Part shown: one piece after another, positions 25,180-32,668 of the stretch
Layout of the letters: each line of letters opens with the position of its first letter
Numbering within the stretch: position 1 is the first letter of the stretch
Assembly (NCBI RefSeq): GCF_002803075.1
Contig: NZ_NNBK01000019.1
Span: forward strand, 140,081 to 179,525
DNA: 39,445 nucleotides
DNA from: Streptomyces sp. CB01373
GTDB lineage: Bacteria > Actinomycetota > Actinomycetes > Streptomycetales > Streptomycetaceae
Direction: 5' to 3'
Program-made: the position numbers and the translations under genes
Notes under the pieces: model-generated
Seen by the model: the letters and a program-made list of their open reading frames with translations, nothing else
Databases searched by the model: none
What the model was told of the DNA's origin: nothing

Positions 25180-25928
25180 TCGGCCTCGTGCTGGCGGCCG
25201 GCGCCGGACGGCGTCTGCGCCCCTACACCGACACCCTGCCCAAGGCGCTGGTGCCGGTGGGGCCCGCGGGCATAGAGGACGGGCCGACGGTCCTGGACCT
25301 CACCCTCGGCAACTTCGCCGAGATCGGTCTGACCGAGGCCGGGATCATCGTCGGCTACCGCAAGGAGGCCGTGTACGAGCGCAAGGCGGCCCTGGAGCGG
25401 AAGTACGGCCTGAAGCTCACCCTGATCGACAACGACAAGGCCGAGGAGTGGAACAACGCCTACTCCCTGTGGTGCGGCCGTGACGCTCTCAAGGACGGCG
25501 TGATCCTGGCCAACGGCGACACCGTGCACCCGGTCTCCGTCGAGAAGACCCTGCTCGCCGCCCGTGGCGACGGCAAGAAGATCATCCTCGCCCTGGACAC
25601 GGTGAAGTCGCTGGCCGACGAGGAGATGAAGGTCGTCGCCGACGCCGACCGGGGCGTGCGGCGGATCACCAAGCTCATGGACCCGGCCGAGGCCACCGGC
25701 GAGTACATCGGCGTCACCCTCATCGAGGGCGACGCCGCCCCCGAGCTGGCCGACGCCCTGAAGACCACCTTCGAGCGGGACCCGCAGCTCTACTACGAGG
25801 ACGGCTACCAGGAGCTCGTCGACCGCGGCTTCACCATCGACGTGGCGCCGATCGGCGACGTCAAGTGGGTCGAGATCGACAACCACGAGGATCTCGCCCG
25901 GGGACGTGAGATCGCGTGCCTGTACTGA
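25176..25928 (+). CDS. LicC-like nucleotidyltransferase (probable CTP:phospho-alcohol cytidylyltransferase)
   Basis: A 250-aa protein with GAAGGAGA upstream of the ATG. The N-terminus IGLVLAAGAGRRLRPYTDTLPKALVPVG holds the nucleotide-binding loop and catalytic Lys of sugar-phosphate nucleotidyltransferases. WNNAYSLW at about residue 92 and the C-terminal VKWVEIDNHEDLARG are features of the LicC/IPCT sub-group, which couples CTP to phosphocholine or inositol-phosphate, rather than glucose-1-phosphate thymidylyl- or uridylyltransferases. LANGDTVHPVS supplies the metal-binding Asp. It sits between two CDP-alcohol phosphotransferase genes and beside a glycerol-1-phosphate dehydrogenase, so CDP-glycerol from sn-glycerol-1-phosphate is the most economical product. 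That substrate is inferred, not shown. Confidence 0.88.
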   Translation: MIGLVLAAGAGRRLRPYTDTLPKALVPVGPAGIEDGPTVLDLTLGNFAEIGLTEAGIIVGYRKEAVYERKAALERKYGLKLTLIDNDKAEEWNNAYSLWCGRDALKDGVILANGDTVHPVSVEKTLLAARGDGKKIILALDTVKSLADEEMKVVADADRGVRRITKLMDPAEATGEYIGVTLIEGDAAPELADALKTTFERDPQLYYEDGYQELVDRGFTIDVAPIGDVKWVEIDNHEDLARGREIACLY

Positions 25929-26977
25929 CCCGGCTCATCCCCTCGCCGGTGGCGGTGGAGATCCGCTCCGGCGCCCTCGACGACCTGGCCTGCGTGCTCG
26001 CCGACGAGCGCATCTCGCACTCCGGCAGGCTCGCCGTCGCCGTCAGCGGCGGCTCCGGCGCCCGGCTGCGCGAGCGGATCGCCCCCTCGCTGCCCGGCGC
26101 CACCTGGTACGAGGTCGGCGGCGGCACCCTCGACGACGCCGTCCGGCTGGCCGGCGAGATGAAGGCCGGCCACTACGACGCGGTCGTGGGCCTGGGCGGC
26201 GGCAAGATCATCGACTGCGCCAAGTTCGCCGCGGCACGCGTCGGCCTGCCCCTGGTCGCCGTGCCCACGAACCTCTCGCACGACGGCCTGTGCTCCCCGG
26301 TCGCCACCCTCGACAACGACGCGGGGCGCGGCTCGTACGGCGTGCCGAACCCGATCGCCGTCCTCATCGACCTGGACGTGATCCGCGAGGCCCCGCCGCG
26401 TTTCGTGCGCTCCGGCATCGGAGACGCCATCTCCAACATCTCCGCCGTCGCGGACTGGGAGTTGTCCCACCGCGTCACCGGGGAGAAGATCGACGGCCTG
26501 GCCGCGGCCATGGCCCGCCAGGCGGGCGAGGCCGTGCTGCGGCACCCGGGCGGCGTCGGCGACAAGGACTTCCTCCAGGTGCTCGCCGAGGCCCTGGTGC
26601 TCACCGGGATCGCCATGTCGATCTCGGGCGACTCGCGGCCCGCCTCGGGCGCCTGCCACGAGATCAACCACGGCTTCGACCTGCTGTTCCCGAAGCGGGC
26701 CGCGAGCCACGGGGAGCAGTGCGGGCTGGGCGCGGCCTTCGCGATGTACCTGCGCGGGGCCCACGAGGAGTCGGCCGGCATGGCCGAGGTGCTGCGCCGC
26801 CACGAGCTGCCGGTGCTGCCGCAGGACATCGGCTTCACGGTGGACGAGTTCGTCCGGGTCGTCGAGTTCGCCCCGGAGACCCGGCCCGGCCGCTACACGA
26901 TCCTCGAACACCTCGACCTCAAGACCGAACAGATCAAGGACGTCTACGCCGACTATGTCAAGGCCATCGGTAGCTGA
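25916..26977 (+). CDS. sn-glycerol-1-phosphate dehydrogenase family protein (EgsA/AraM type)
   Basis: A 353-aa protein from GTG 25916, overlapping the previous gene by 13 bp. NAD(P)-binding region: VVGLGGGKIIDCAKFAAARVGLP. Metal ligands by motif: Asp123 in NLSHDGLCSP, His248 in SRPASGACHEINHGFD, His265 in ASHGEQCGLG. The PT-(x)3-HDG-(x)2-SP and SGDSRPASG-x2-H signatures separate this group from ordinary iron alcohol dehydrogenases and match archaeal glycerol-1-phosphate dehydrogenase and Bacillus AraM. The reaction would be DHAP + NAD(P)H to sn-glycerol-1-phosphate, the enantiomer of the usual bacterial backbone. No PcrB/GGGP synthase is in the window, and the neighbours point instead to nucleotide activation. 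Another phospho-aldehyde or ketone substrate remains possible. Confidence 0.88.
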   Translation: MPVLTRLIPSPVAVEIRSGALDDLACVLADERISHSGRLAVAVSGGSGARLRERIAPSLPGATWYEVGGGTLDDAVRLAGEMKAGHYDAVVGLGGGKIIDCAKFAAARVGLPLVAVPTNLSHDGLCSPVATLDNDAGRGSYGVPNPIAVLIDLDVIREAPPRFVRSGIGDAISNISAVADWELSHRVTGEKIDGLAAAMARQAGEAVLRHPGGVGDKDFLQVLAEALVLTGIAMSISGDSRPASGACHEINHGFDLLFPKRAASHGEQCGLGAAFAMYLRGAHEESAGMAEVLRRHELPVLPQDIGFTVDEFVRVVEFAPETRPGRYTILEHLDLKTEQIKDVYADYVKAIGS

Positions 26978-27734
26978 ACTGAGACCGGTCGTCCACCCGG
27001 CAGGGGTGAAGGACCGGCGCAGCGGAGAACACTGGGCGGGACGCCTCTACATGCGCGAGGTGTCCCTGCGGGTGGACCGCTACCTGGTGGGCACCAGGGT
27101 CACGCCCAACCAGCTCACGTACCTGATGACCGTCTTCGGCGTCCTCGCGGCCCCCGCCCTGCTGGTGCCGGGGATCGCGGGCGCCGTGCTCGGTGTGCTG
27201 ATGGTCCAGCTGTACCTGCTGCTGGACTGCGTCGACGGCGAGATCGCCCGCTGGAAGCAGCAGTTCTCGCTGGGCGGGGTCTACCTGGACCGGGTCGGGG
27301 CCTATCTCACCGACGCCGCGGTCCTGGTCGGCCTCGGGCTGCGCGCCGCCGACCTGTGGGGCTCCGGGCGGATCGACTGGCTGTGGGCCTTCCTCGGGAC
27401 CCTGGCCGCCCTCGGCGCGATCCTGATCAAGGCCGAGACCGACCTCGTCGGCGTGGCCCGCCACCAGGCCGGCCTGCCGCCGGTCAAGGAGAGCGCCGCC
27501 GAACCGCGCTCCTCCGGCATGGCGCTGGCCCGCCGGGCCGCCGCGGCCCTCAAGTTCCACCGGCTGATCCTCGGGATCGAGGCGTCCCTGCTGATCCTGG
27601 CCCTCGCCATCGCCGACGCGGTCAGGGGCGACCTGTTCTTCACCCGGCTCGGCACGGCCGTGCTCGCCGGTATCGCGCTGCTGCAGACCCTGCTGCACCT
27701 GGTGTCTGTCCTCGTCTCCAGCAGGCTGAGGTGA
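26955..27734 (+). CDS. CDP-alcohol phosphotransferase-fold membrane protein lacking the last signature Asp
   Basis: A 259-aa protein from ATG 26955, overlapping the dehydrogenase gene by 23 bp. The motif begins canonically (Asp91, Asp94, Gly95, Arg99, Gly108, Asp112), but the expected final Asp is Ala116 (YLDRVGAYLTD; codon GCC at 27300-27302). That Asp is considered the general base in this family. VTPNQLTYLMTVFG precedes it, and about six hydrophobic segments are present. It may be a non-catalytic partner of the 605-aa paralogue, use Asp120 instead, or have a changed reaction. It follows the dehydrogenase and precedes the glycosyltransferase in the same operon (GTGA overlap or ATG 6 bp past the stop). 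Confidence 0.88.
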   Translation: MSRPSVAELRPVVHPAGVKDRRSGEHWAGRLYMREVSLRVDRYLVGTRVTPNQLTYLMTVFGVLAAPALLVPGIAGAVLGVLMVQLYLLLDCVDGEIARWKQQFSLGGVYLDRVGAYLTDAAVLVGLGLRAADLWGSGRIDWLWAFLGTLAALGAILIKAETDLVGVARHQAGLPPVKESAAEPRSSGMALARRAAAALKFHRLILGIEASLLILALAIADAVRGDLFFTRLGTAVLAGIALLQTLLHLVSVLVSSRLR

Positions 27735-27739
27735 GCGGC

Positions 27740-28633
27740 ATGACCTCTTCGAACACCGCGCTCAAGGTCGGCGCCGTCGTCATCACCATGGGCAACCGGC
27801 CCGACGAACTGCGGGCCCTGCTCGACTCGGTCGCCAAGCAGGACGGCGACCGTGTCGAGGTGGTCGTCGTCGGCAACGGCTCGCCCGTCCCGGACCTCCC
27901 CGAGGGCGTCCGGACCATCGAGCTGGAGGAGAACCTCGGCATCCCCGGCGGCCGCAACGTCGGCATCGAGGCCTTCGGCCCGGCCGGCGGGGACGTCGAC
28001 ATCCTGCTCTTCCTCGACGACGACGGCCTGCTCGCCCGGAACGACACCGCCGAGCTGTGCCGCCGGGCCTTCGCCGCCGACGGCCGGCTCGGCATCGTCA
28101 GCTTCCGCATCGCCGACCCCGACACCGGCGTCACCCAGCGCCGCCACGTGCCGCGGCTGCGCGCCTCCGACCCGATGCGCTCCTCCCGGGTGACCACCTT
28201 CCTCGGCGGCGCCAACGCCGTACGCACCCGGGTCTTCGCGGAAGTCGGCGGCCTGCCGGACGAGTTCTTCTACGCCCACGAGGAAACCGACCTGGCATGG
28301 CGGGCCCTCGACGCGGGCTGGATGATCGACTACCGGTCCGACATGGTGCTGTACCACCCGACGACCGCGCCGTCGCGGCACGCGGTGTACCACCGCATGG
28401 TCGCCCGCAACCGGGTGTGGCTGGCCCGCCGCAACCTCCCAGTGCTGCTCGTCCCGGTCTATCTGGGGGTCTGGCTGCTGCTCACCCTCGCCCGCCGCCC
28501 CTCGCGTCCGGCCCTGAAGGCCTGGTTCGGCGGTTTTCGGGAGGGCTGGACCACAGCCTGCGGTCCGCGGCGGCCCATGAAGTGGCGTACGGTGTGGCGA
28601 CTCACCCGACTGGGCCGGCCGCCGGTCATCTGA
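27740..28633 (+). CDS. family 2 (GT-A) glycosyltransferase
   Basis: A 297-aa protein. ATG 27740 has GAGGTGA 6 nt upstream; GTG 27731, overlapping the previous stop, is the alternative. The N-terminus VGAVVITMGNRPDELRALLDSV and the metal/nucleotide motif LLFLDDDGLL (DxD) fit GT2. Also present are NLGIPGGRNVGIEAFG, FLGGANAVRTRVFAEVGGLPDEFFYAHEETDLAWRALDAGW (catalytic ED region) and one C-terminal hydrophobic helix (LPVLLVPVYLGVWLLLTL) that would anchor it at the inner membrane face. The HEETDLAWR form is typical of rhamnosyl- or galactofuranosyl-type polymer transferases. It probably adds sugar to the lipid-linked intermediate built by this operon. The donor sugar is unknown. Confidence 0.92.
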   Translation: MTSSNTALKVGAVVITMGNRPDELRALLDSVAKQDGDRVEVVVVGNGSPVPDLPEGVRTIELEENLGIPGGRNVGIEAFGPAGGDVDILLFLDDDGLLARNDTAELCRRAFAADGRLGIVSFRIADPDTGVTQRRHVPRLRASDPMRSSRVTTFLGGANAVRTRVFAEVGGLPDEFFYAHEETDLAWRALDAGWMIDYRSDMVLYHPTTAPSRHAVYHRMVARNRVWLARRNLPVLLVPVYLGVWLLLTLARRPSRPALKAWFGGFREGWTTACGPRRPMKWRTVWRLTRLGRPPVI

Positions 28634-28735
28634 CAAGCTCGTTCCCCGCGGGTACCCGGCCCCTCCTGGCCGCTGCTGCAGCCACGCCCGTACACCCGCA
28701 CTGGCAGCGCATTTCGAAGACGAAAGTTTCCACTT

Positions 28736-29665
28736 GTGAGTGAGACAACGCATGACGGCGGCGTCGCCCTCGGCGCGGCTCGGTCGCCCGACGAGGGCCT
28801 CACCCCGGCCCAGCTTGCCGACAAGTACGGGCTGTCCGTCAGCGGCGCCCGGCCCTCGCTGAGGGAGTACGTCCGGCAGCTCTGGGGGCGGCGCCACTTC
28901 ATCCTGGCCTTCTCCCAGGCGAAGCTGACCGCCCAGTACAGCCAGGCCAAGCTCGGCCAGCTCTGGCAAGTGGCGACCCCGCTGCTGAACGCCGCCGTCT
29001 ACTACTTCATCTTCGGCGTCCTCATCCACGCCACCAGGGGACTCGACCGGCGCACGTACATCCCGTTCCTGGTGACCGGGGTGTTCGTGTTCACCTTCAC
29101 CCAGACCTCGGTCATGGCCGGCGTGCGCGCCATCTCCGGCAACCTCGGGCTGGTGCGCGCGCTGCACTTCCCGCGCGCCTCCCTGCCGATCTCGTTCGCG
29201 CTCCAGCAGCTCCAGCAACTGCTGTACTCGATGATCGTGCTGTTCCTCGTGGTCATCGCCTTCGGCAGCTACCCGTCCCTGTCCTGGCTGCTGATCGTGC
29301 CGGCGCTGGCGCTGCAGGTCCTGTTCAACACCGGACTGGCGCTGATCATGGCCCGGCTGGGTGCCAAGACCCCCGACCTCGCCCAGCTCATGCCGTTCGT
29401 CACGCGGACCTGGATGTACGCGTCGGGCGTGATGTTCTCCCTCAGCGGCATGCTCGCGGGGAAGCCCGAGTGGGTCATCCGGCTGATGCAGGTCAACCCC
29501 GCCGCCATCTACATGGATCTGATCCGCTTCGCGCTGATCGACCGCTACGACTCCTCGCACCTGCCGCCGCACGTCTGGGCCGGTGCCCTCGGCTGGGCCG
29601 TGCTCGCCTTCGTCGGCGGCTTCGTGTACTTCTGGAAGGCGGAGGAGAGGTACGGCCGTGGCTGA
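28736..29665 (+). CDS. ABC-2 type polysaccharide/teichoic-acid export permease (Wzm/TagG-like)
   Basis: A 309-aa protein from GTG 28736; the ribosome-binding site is poor (GAAAG). A ~65-residue cytosolic N-terminus ends in the amphipathic SLREYVRQLWGRRHFILAFSQAKL and QYSQAKLGQLWQ, the hallmark of O-antigen/teichoic-acid permeases. About six transmembrane helices follow (LLNAAVYYFIFGVLI to VLAFVGGFVYFW). VNPAAIYMDLIRFAL is typical of the C-terminal part. It pairs with the overlapping ATPase to flip or extrude a lipid-linked glycopolymer. The 102-bp gap after the glycosyltransferase has no clear terminator, so co-transcription with the upstream genes is likely but a local promoter is possible. 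Confidence 0.92.
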   Translation: MSETTHDGGVALGAARSPDEGLTPAQLADKYGLSVSGARPSLREYVRQLWGRRHFILAFSQAKLTAQYSQAKLGQLWQVATPLLNAAVYYFIFGVLIHATRGLDRRTYIPFLVTGVFVFTFTQTSVMAGVRAISGNLGLVRALHFPRASLPISFALQQLQQLLYSMIVLFLVVIAFGSYPSLSWLLIVPALALQVLFNTGLALIMARLGAKTPDLAQLMPFVTRTWMYASGVMFSLSGMLAGKPEWVIRLMQVNPAAIYMDLIRFALIDRYDSSHLPPHVWAGALGWAVLAFVGGFVYFWKAEERYGRG

Positions 29666-30467
29666 CCAGGACCACTACCACGACACGCGCGACAGCGCGC
29701 CGCGGGTGCCCACCGTGATCGCGGACGACCTGCACATCGTCTACCGCGTCAACGGCACCAGGACCGGCAAGGGCAGTGCCACCGCCGCACTCAGCCGCAT
29801 CCTCAAGCGGGGCTCCGACAACGAGGCGCGGGGCGTGCGCAAGGTGCACGCCGTCAGGGGCGTCTCCTTCGTCGCCCACCGCGGCGAGGCGATCGGCCTG
29901 ATCGGCTCCAACGGCTCCGGCAAGTCCACGCTGCTGCGTGCCATCGCCGGCCTGCTGCCCGCCGAGAAGGGCAAGGTCTACACCGACGGCCAGCCCTCGC
30001 TGCTCGGTGTGAACGCGGCGCTGATGAACGACCTCACGGGCGAGCGCAACGTCATCCTGGGCGGGCTCGCCATGGGCATGTCGCGCGAGCAGATCAGGGA
30101 GCGCTACGAGGGGATCGTCGACTTCTCCGGCATCAACGAGAAGGGCGACTTCATCACGCTCCCGATGCGCACCTACTCCTCCGGCATGGCCGCCCGGCTC
30201 CGCTTCTCCATCGCCGCCGCCAAGGACCACGACGTCCTCATGATCGACGAGGCCCTGGCCACGGGCGACCGCAAGTTCCAGAAGCGCTCCGAGGCGCGCA
30301 TCCGGGAGCTGCGCAAGGAGGCCGGCACCGTCTTCCTGGTCAGCCACAACAACAAGTCGATCCGCGACACCTGCGACCGGGCGCTGTGGCTGGAGCGCGG
30401 GGAACTGCGCATGGACGGCCCCACCGACGAGGTGCTCAAGGAGTACGAGAAGTTCACGGGCAAGTAG
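29658..30467 (+). CDS. ABC transporter ATPase for glycopolymer export (Wzt/TagH-like)
   Basis: A 269-aa protein from GTG 29658, with GGAGGAGAGG upstream, overlapping the permease gene by 8 bp. Walker A GSNGSGKST lies near residue 83, signature YSSGMAARLRFS, Walker B VLMIDEALATGD, and switch His in VSHNNKSIRDTC. The ~25-residue insert before Walker A (ALSRILKRGSDNEARGVRKVHAVRGVS) is characteristic of TagH/Wzt ATPases. There is no C-terminal carbohydrate-binding extension as in Wzt(O9a), so substrate recognition would lie in the permease or the lipid. It is last in the operon, before a strong hairpin. Confidence 0.94.
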   Translation: MADQDHYHDTRDSAPRVPTVIADDLHIVYRVNGTRTGKGSATAALSRILKRGSDNEARGVRKVHAVRGVSFVAHRGEAIGLIGSNGSGKSTLLRAIAGLLPAEKGKVYTDGQPSLLGVNAALMNDLTGERNVILGGLAMGMSREQIRERYEGIVDFSGINEKGDFITLPMRTYSSGMAARLRFSIAAAKDHDVLMIDEALATGDRKFQKRSEARIRELRKEAGTVFLVSHNNKSIRDTCDRALWLERGELRMDGPTDEVLKEYEKFTGK

Positions 30468-30480
30468 CCCGCAGGCGCCA

Positions 30481-30511
30481 GGGCCCCGCCGGAACGTGTC
30501 CGGCGGGGCCC
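30481..30511 (+). terminator. hairpin terminator of the glycerol-1-phosphate/export operon
   Basis: GGGCCCCGCCGGA (30481-30493) pairs with TCCGGCGGGGCCC (30499-30511), a perfect 13-bp stem with a 5-nt ACGTG loop, 14 bp past the ATPase stop. It isolates this operon from the hopanoid genes. Confidence 0.85.
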
Positions 30512-30765
30512 CTCGTCCGCAAAGGATGTGTCAACTCGCGCTGTCCTGAGGAATCTTGACGGCAATCGGTGTGTTGTTGTGATGTGCGGACACCCCCCGC
30601 GCGGCTCGCTGCGTTGTACAACGTAAGCTGTACCGGTCCCGGAAAGCGGCAAGTGGGGAGATAATGCGCGACACCCTCCGCCGACGCCGCCGGGCGGACG
30701 GCCGGGCGGCGTGTCCGAAATAGTGTGTGTTGGGTCGGCAGTGTAGAACGGGAGATGTGACGGCA
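30512..30765 (+). promoter_or_regulatory. promoter/leader region of the hopanoid operon
   Basis: About 250 bp between the terminator and the first small ORF. It contains the 12-bp palindrome CGTTGTACAACG (30612-30623), which overlaps a second inverted repeat GTACA-N8-TGTAC (30616-30633). Further upstream TTGACG near 30559 could be a -35 element, but no convincing -10 at 17 bp is visible. TGTAGAAC near 30742 is another weak -10 candidate. The sequence is locally less GC-rich than the genes around it. Confidence 0.4.
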
Positions 30766-30831
30766 ATGGCTACGGAAACTCCCCAGCTCAACGCAGCAGG
30801 TGCCGCCACCGTGCCGGGCAGTGGACGATGA
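30766..30831 (+). CDS. possible 21-aa leader peptide overlapping the hpnC start
   Basis: ATG 30766 opens a 21-codon frame (MATETPQLNAAGAATVPGSGR) whose TGA overlaps the hpnC ATG as ATGA, the usual sign of translational coupling. GGGAG lies 11 nt upstream. Codon third positions are only ~57% G/C, well below neighbouring genes, so it may be a regulatory leader rather than a functional protein, or chance. Confidence 0.4.
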   Translation: MATETPQLNAAGAATVPGSGR

Positions 30832-31724
30832 CGTGGACACCGACGGCGCGCGACCTCGAGCGCGCCACTCTCGACAAGGCCGCGGGTGAGAACTTCCCCG
30901 TGGCACCGTTCTTCCTGCCCAGAGCCTGGCGTGCCGACCTGATGGCCGTCTACGGCTTCGCCCGCCTCGTCGACGACATCGGCGACGGCGACCTGGCCCC
31001 CGGCGGCGCGGACGCCCGGCTGCTCGGCGTGTCGCCCGACGAGGCCGAGGACCGCCTGGTCCTCCTCGACGCCTTCGAGGCCGATCTGCGCCGCGTCTTC
31101 GACGGCACCCCGCGCCATCCCCTGCTGCGCCGGCTCCAGCCCACCGCCCGCCGCCGCTCGCTGACCCCCGAGCCGTTCCTCGGGCTGATCGCCGCCAACC
31201 GCCAGGACCAGCTCGTCACCCGGTACGAGACCTACGACGACCTCCTCGCCTACTGCGAACTGTCCGCCAACCCCGTGGGCCGCCTCGTCCTCGCCGTCAC
31301 CGGCACCTCGACCCCCGAGCGGATCCGCCGCTCCGACGACGTCTGCACCGCCCTCCAGATCGTCGAGCACCTCCAGGACGTCCGGGAGGACCTCGGACGG
31401 GACCGCATCTACCTGCCCGCCGCCGACATGAAACGTTTCCACGTGCAGGAGTCCGATCTCGCCGCGGCCACCGCGGGCGCGTCGGTGCGCGCACTGGTCG
31501 CGTACGAGGCGGAACGCGCCCGCGGTCTGCTGAATGAAGGCGCCCCCCTGGTGGGTAGCGTCCACGGCAGGCTGAAGCTGCTGCTCGCGGGGTTCGTGGC
31601 GGGGGGAAGGGCGGCGATCCACGCGATCGCCGCCGCCGAATACGACGTACTTCCCGGCCCACCCAAGCCCGGGAGGACCCGGTTGCTGCGCGAGGTGGGC
31701 GTGACTCTGCGAGGAGAGGGGTGA
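30828..31724 (+). CDS. hpnC: hydroxysqualene synthase HpnC (squalene/phytoene synthase family)
   Basis: A 298-aa protein. ENFPVAPFFLPRAWRADLMAVYGFARLVDDIGD contains the first Asp-rich motif, and QIVEHLQDVREDLGRDRIYLP is the second-motif region. The VEHLQD form (instead of TNILRD) and ENFPVA start identify HpnC. Known HpnC enzymes convert presqualene diphosphate to hydroxysqualene. It is first large gene of the hopanoid operon and overlaps hpnD (GTGA). Predicted to be a peripheral membrane or cytosolic enzyme. Confidence 0.95.
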   Translation: MTWTPTARDLERATLDKAAGENFPVAPFFLPRAWRADLMAVYGFARLVDDIGDGDLAPGGADARLLGVSPDEAEDRLVLLDAFEADLRRVFDGTPRHPLLRRLQPTARRRSLTPEPFLGLIAANRQDQLVTRYETYDDLLAYCELSANPVGRLVLAVTGTSTPERIRRSDDVCTALQIVEHLQDVREDLGRDRIYLPAADMKRFHVQESDLAAATAGASVRALVAYEAERARGLLNEGAPLVGSVHGRLKLLLAGFVAGGRAAIHAIAAAEYDVLPGPPKPGRTRLLREVGVTLRGEG

Positions 31725-32668
31725 TCCGGACCGTGGAGTCGGAACACGTGTCCGCGCCGGTGCTCGCCGCCTACAGCTACTGCGAGGCGGTCACAGGGCA
31801 GCAGGCCCGCAACTTCGCCTACGGCATCAGACTGCTGCCGGCGGCCAAGCGGCGGGCGATGTCGGCGCTGTACGCGTTCTCCCGGCGCGTCGACGACATC
31901 GGCGACGGAGCGCTGCCCGACGACGTGAAGATCACCCGTCTGGAGGACACACGGGCCCTGCTCGGCCGGGTCCGCGACGGCGCCGTCGAGGAAGACGACA
32001 CCGACCCCGTGGCCGTCGCCCTCGCCCACGCCGCCCGGGTCTTCCCCGTCCCGCTCGGCGGCCTGGACGAACTCATCGACGGCGTCCTGAAGGACGTCCG
32101 CGGCGAGAGCTACGAGACCTGGGAGGACCTGAAGGTCTACTGCCGCTGCGTGGCCGGGGCCATCGGACGTCTCTCCCTCGGCGTGTTCGGCACCGAACCG
32201 GGCGCGCGCGGCGCCGAACGCGCCTCCGAGTACGCCGACACGCTGGGGCTCGCGCTGCAACTGACCAACATTCTCAGAGACGTCCGCGAGGACGCCGAGG
32301 GCGGCCGCACCTACCTGCCCGCCGACGACCTCGCCAAGTTCGGCTGCTCGGCCGGGTTCGACGGCCCGACGCCGCCGGAGGGCTCCGACTTCGCGGGCCT
32401 GGTGCACTTCGAGGTGCGACGGGCCCGCGCCCTGTTCGCCGAGGGCTACCGGCTGCTGCCCCTGCTGGACCGGCGCAGCGGCGCCTGCGTCGCCGCCATG
32501 GCCGGCATCTACCGCCGCCTGCTCGACCGCATCGAGCGCGAGCCGGAGGCCGTGCTGCGCGGCCGGGTCTCGCTGCCCGGGCACGAGAAGGCGTACGTCG
32601 CCGTGCGCGGCCTGTCCGGCCTCGACGCCCGGTACGTGTCCCGGCAGACCGTCAGGAGGCGTGCCTGA
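31721..32668 (+). CDS. hpnD: presqualene diphosphate synthase HpnD
   Basis: A 315-aa protein from GTG 31721, overlapping hpnC. SYCEAVTGQQARNFAYGIRLLP and ALYAFSRRVDDIGD give the first Asp-rich motif. YCRCVAGAIGRLSLGVFG and LALQLTNILRDVREDAEGGRTYLP (second motif) are full canonical trans-prenyltransferase features. It condenses two farnesyl diphosphates to presqualene diphosphate, the substrate of HpnC. Its stop overlaps the ATG of the following 46-codon ORF (TGATG), and an AGGAGG for that ORF lies inside its 3' end. Confidence 0.95.
   Translation: MIRTVESEHVSAPVLAAYSYCEAVTGQQARNFAYGIRLLPAAKRRAMSALYAFSRRVDDIGDGALPDDVKITRLEDTRALLGRVRDGAVEEDDTDPVAVALAHAARVFPVPLGGLDELIDGVLKDVRGESYETWEDLKVYCRCVAGAIGRLSLGVFGTEPGARGAERASEYADTLGLALQLTNILRDVREDAEGGRTYLPADDLAKFGCSAGFDGPTPPEGSDFAGLVHFEVRRARALFAEGYRLLPLLDRRSGACVAAMAGIYRRLLDRIEREPEAVLRGRVSLPGHEKAYVAVRGLSGLDARYVSRQTVRRRA

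Noticed and set aside
25916..26977. Iron alcohol dehydrogenase of a phosphonate (2-hydroxyethylphosphonate) pathway, since those clusters also use nucleotidyl- and CDP-alcohol transferases
   Set aside because: The motifs (SHDG-x2-SP, SRPASG-x2-H, HGEQ-x2-LG) fit the glycerol-1-phosphate dehydrogenase branch, and no PEP mutase or phosphonopyruvate decarboxylase gene is present.
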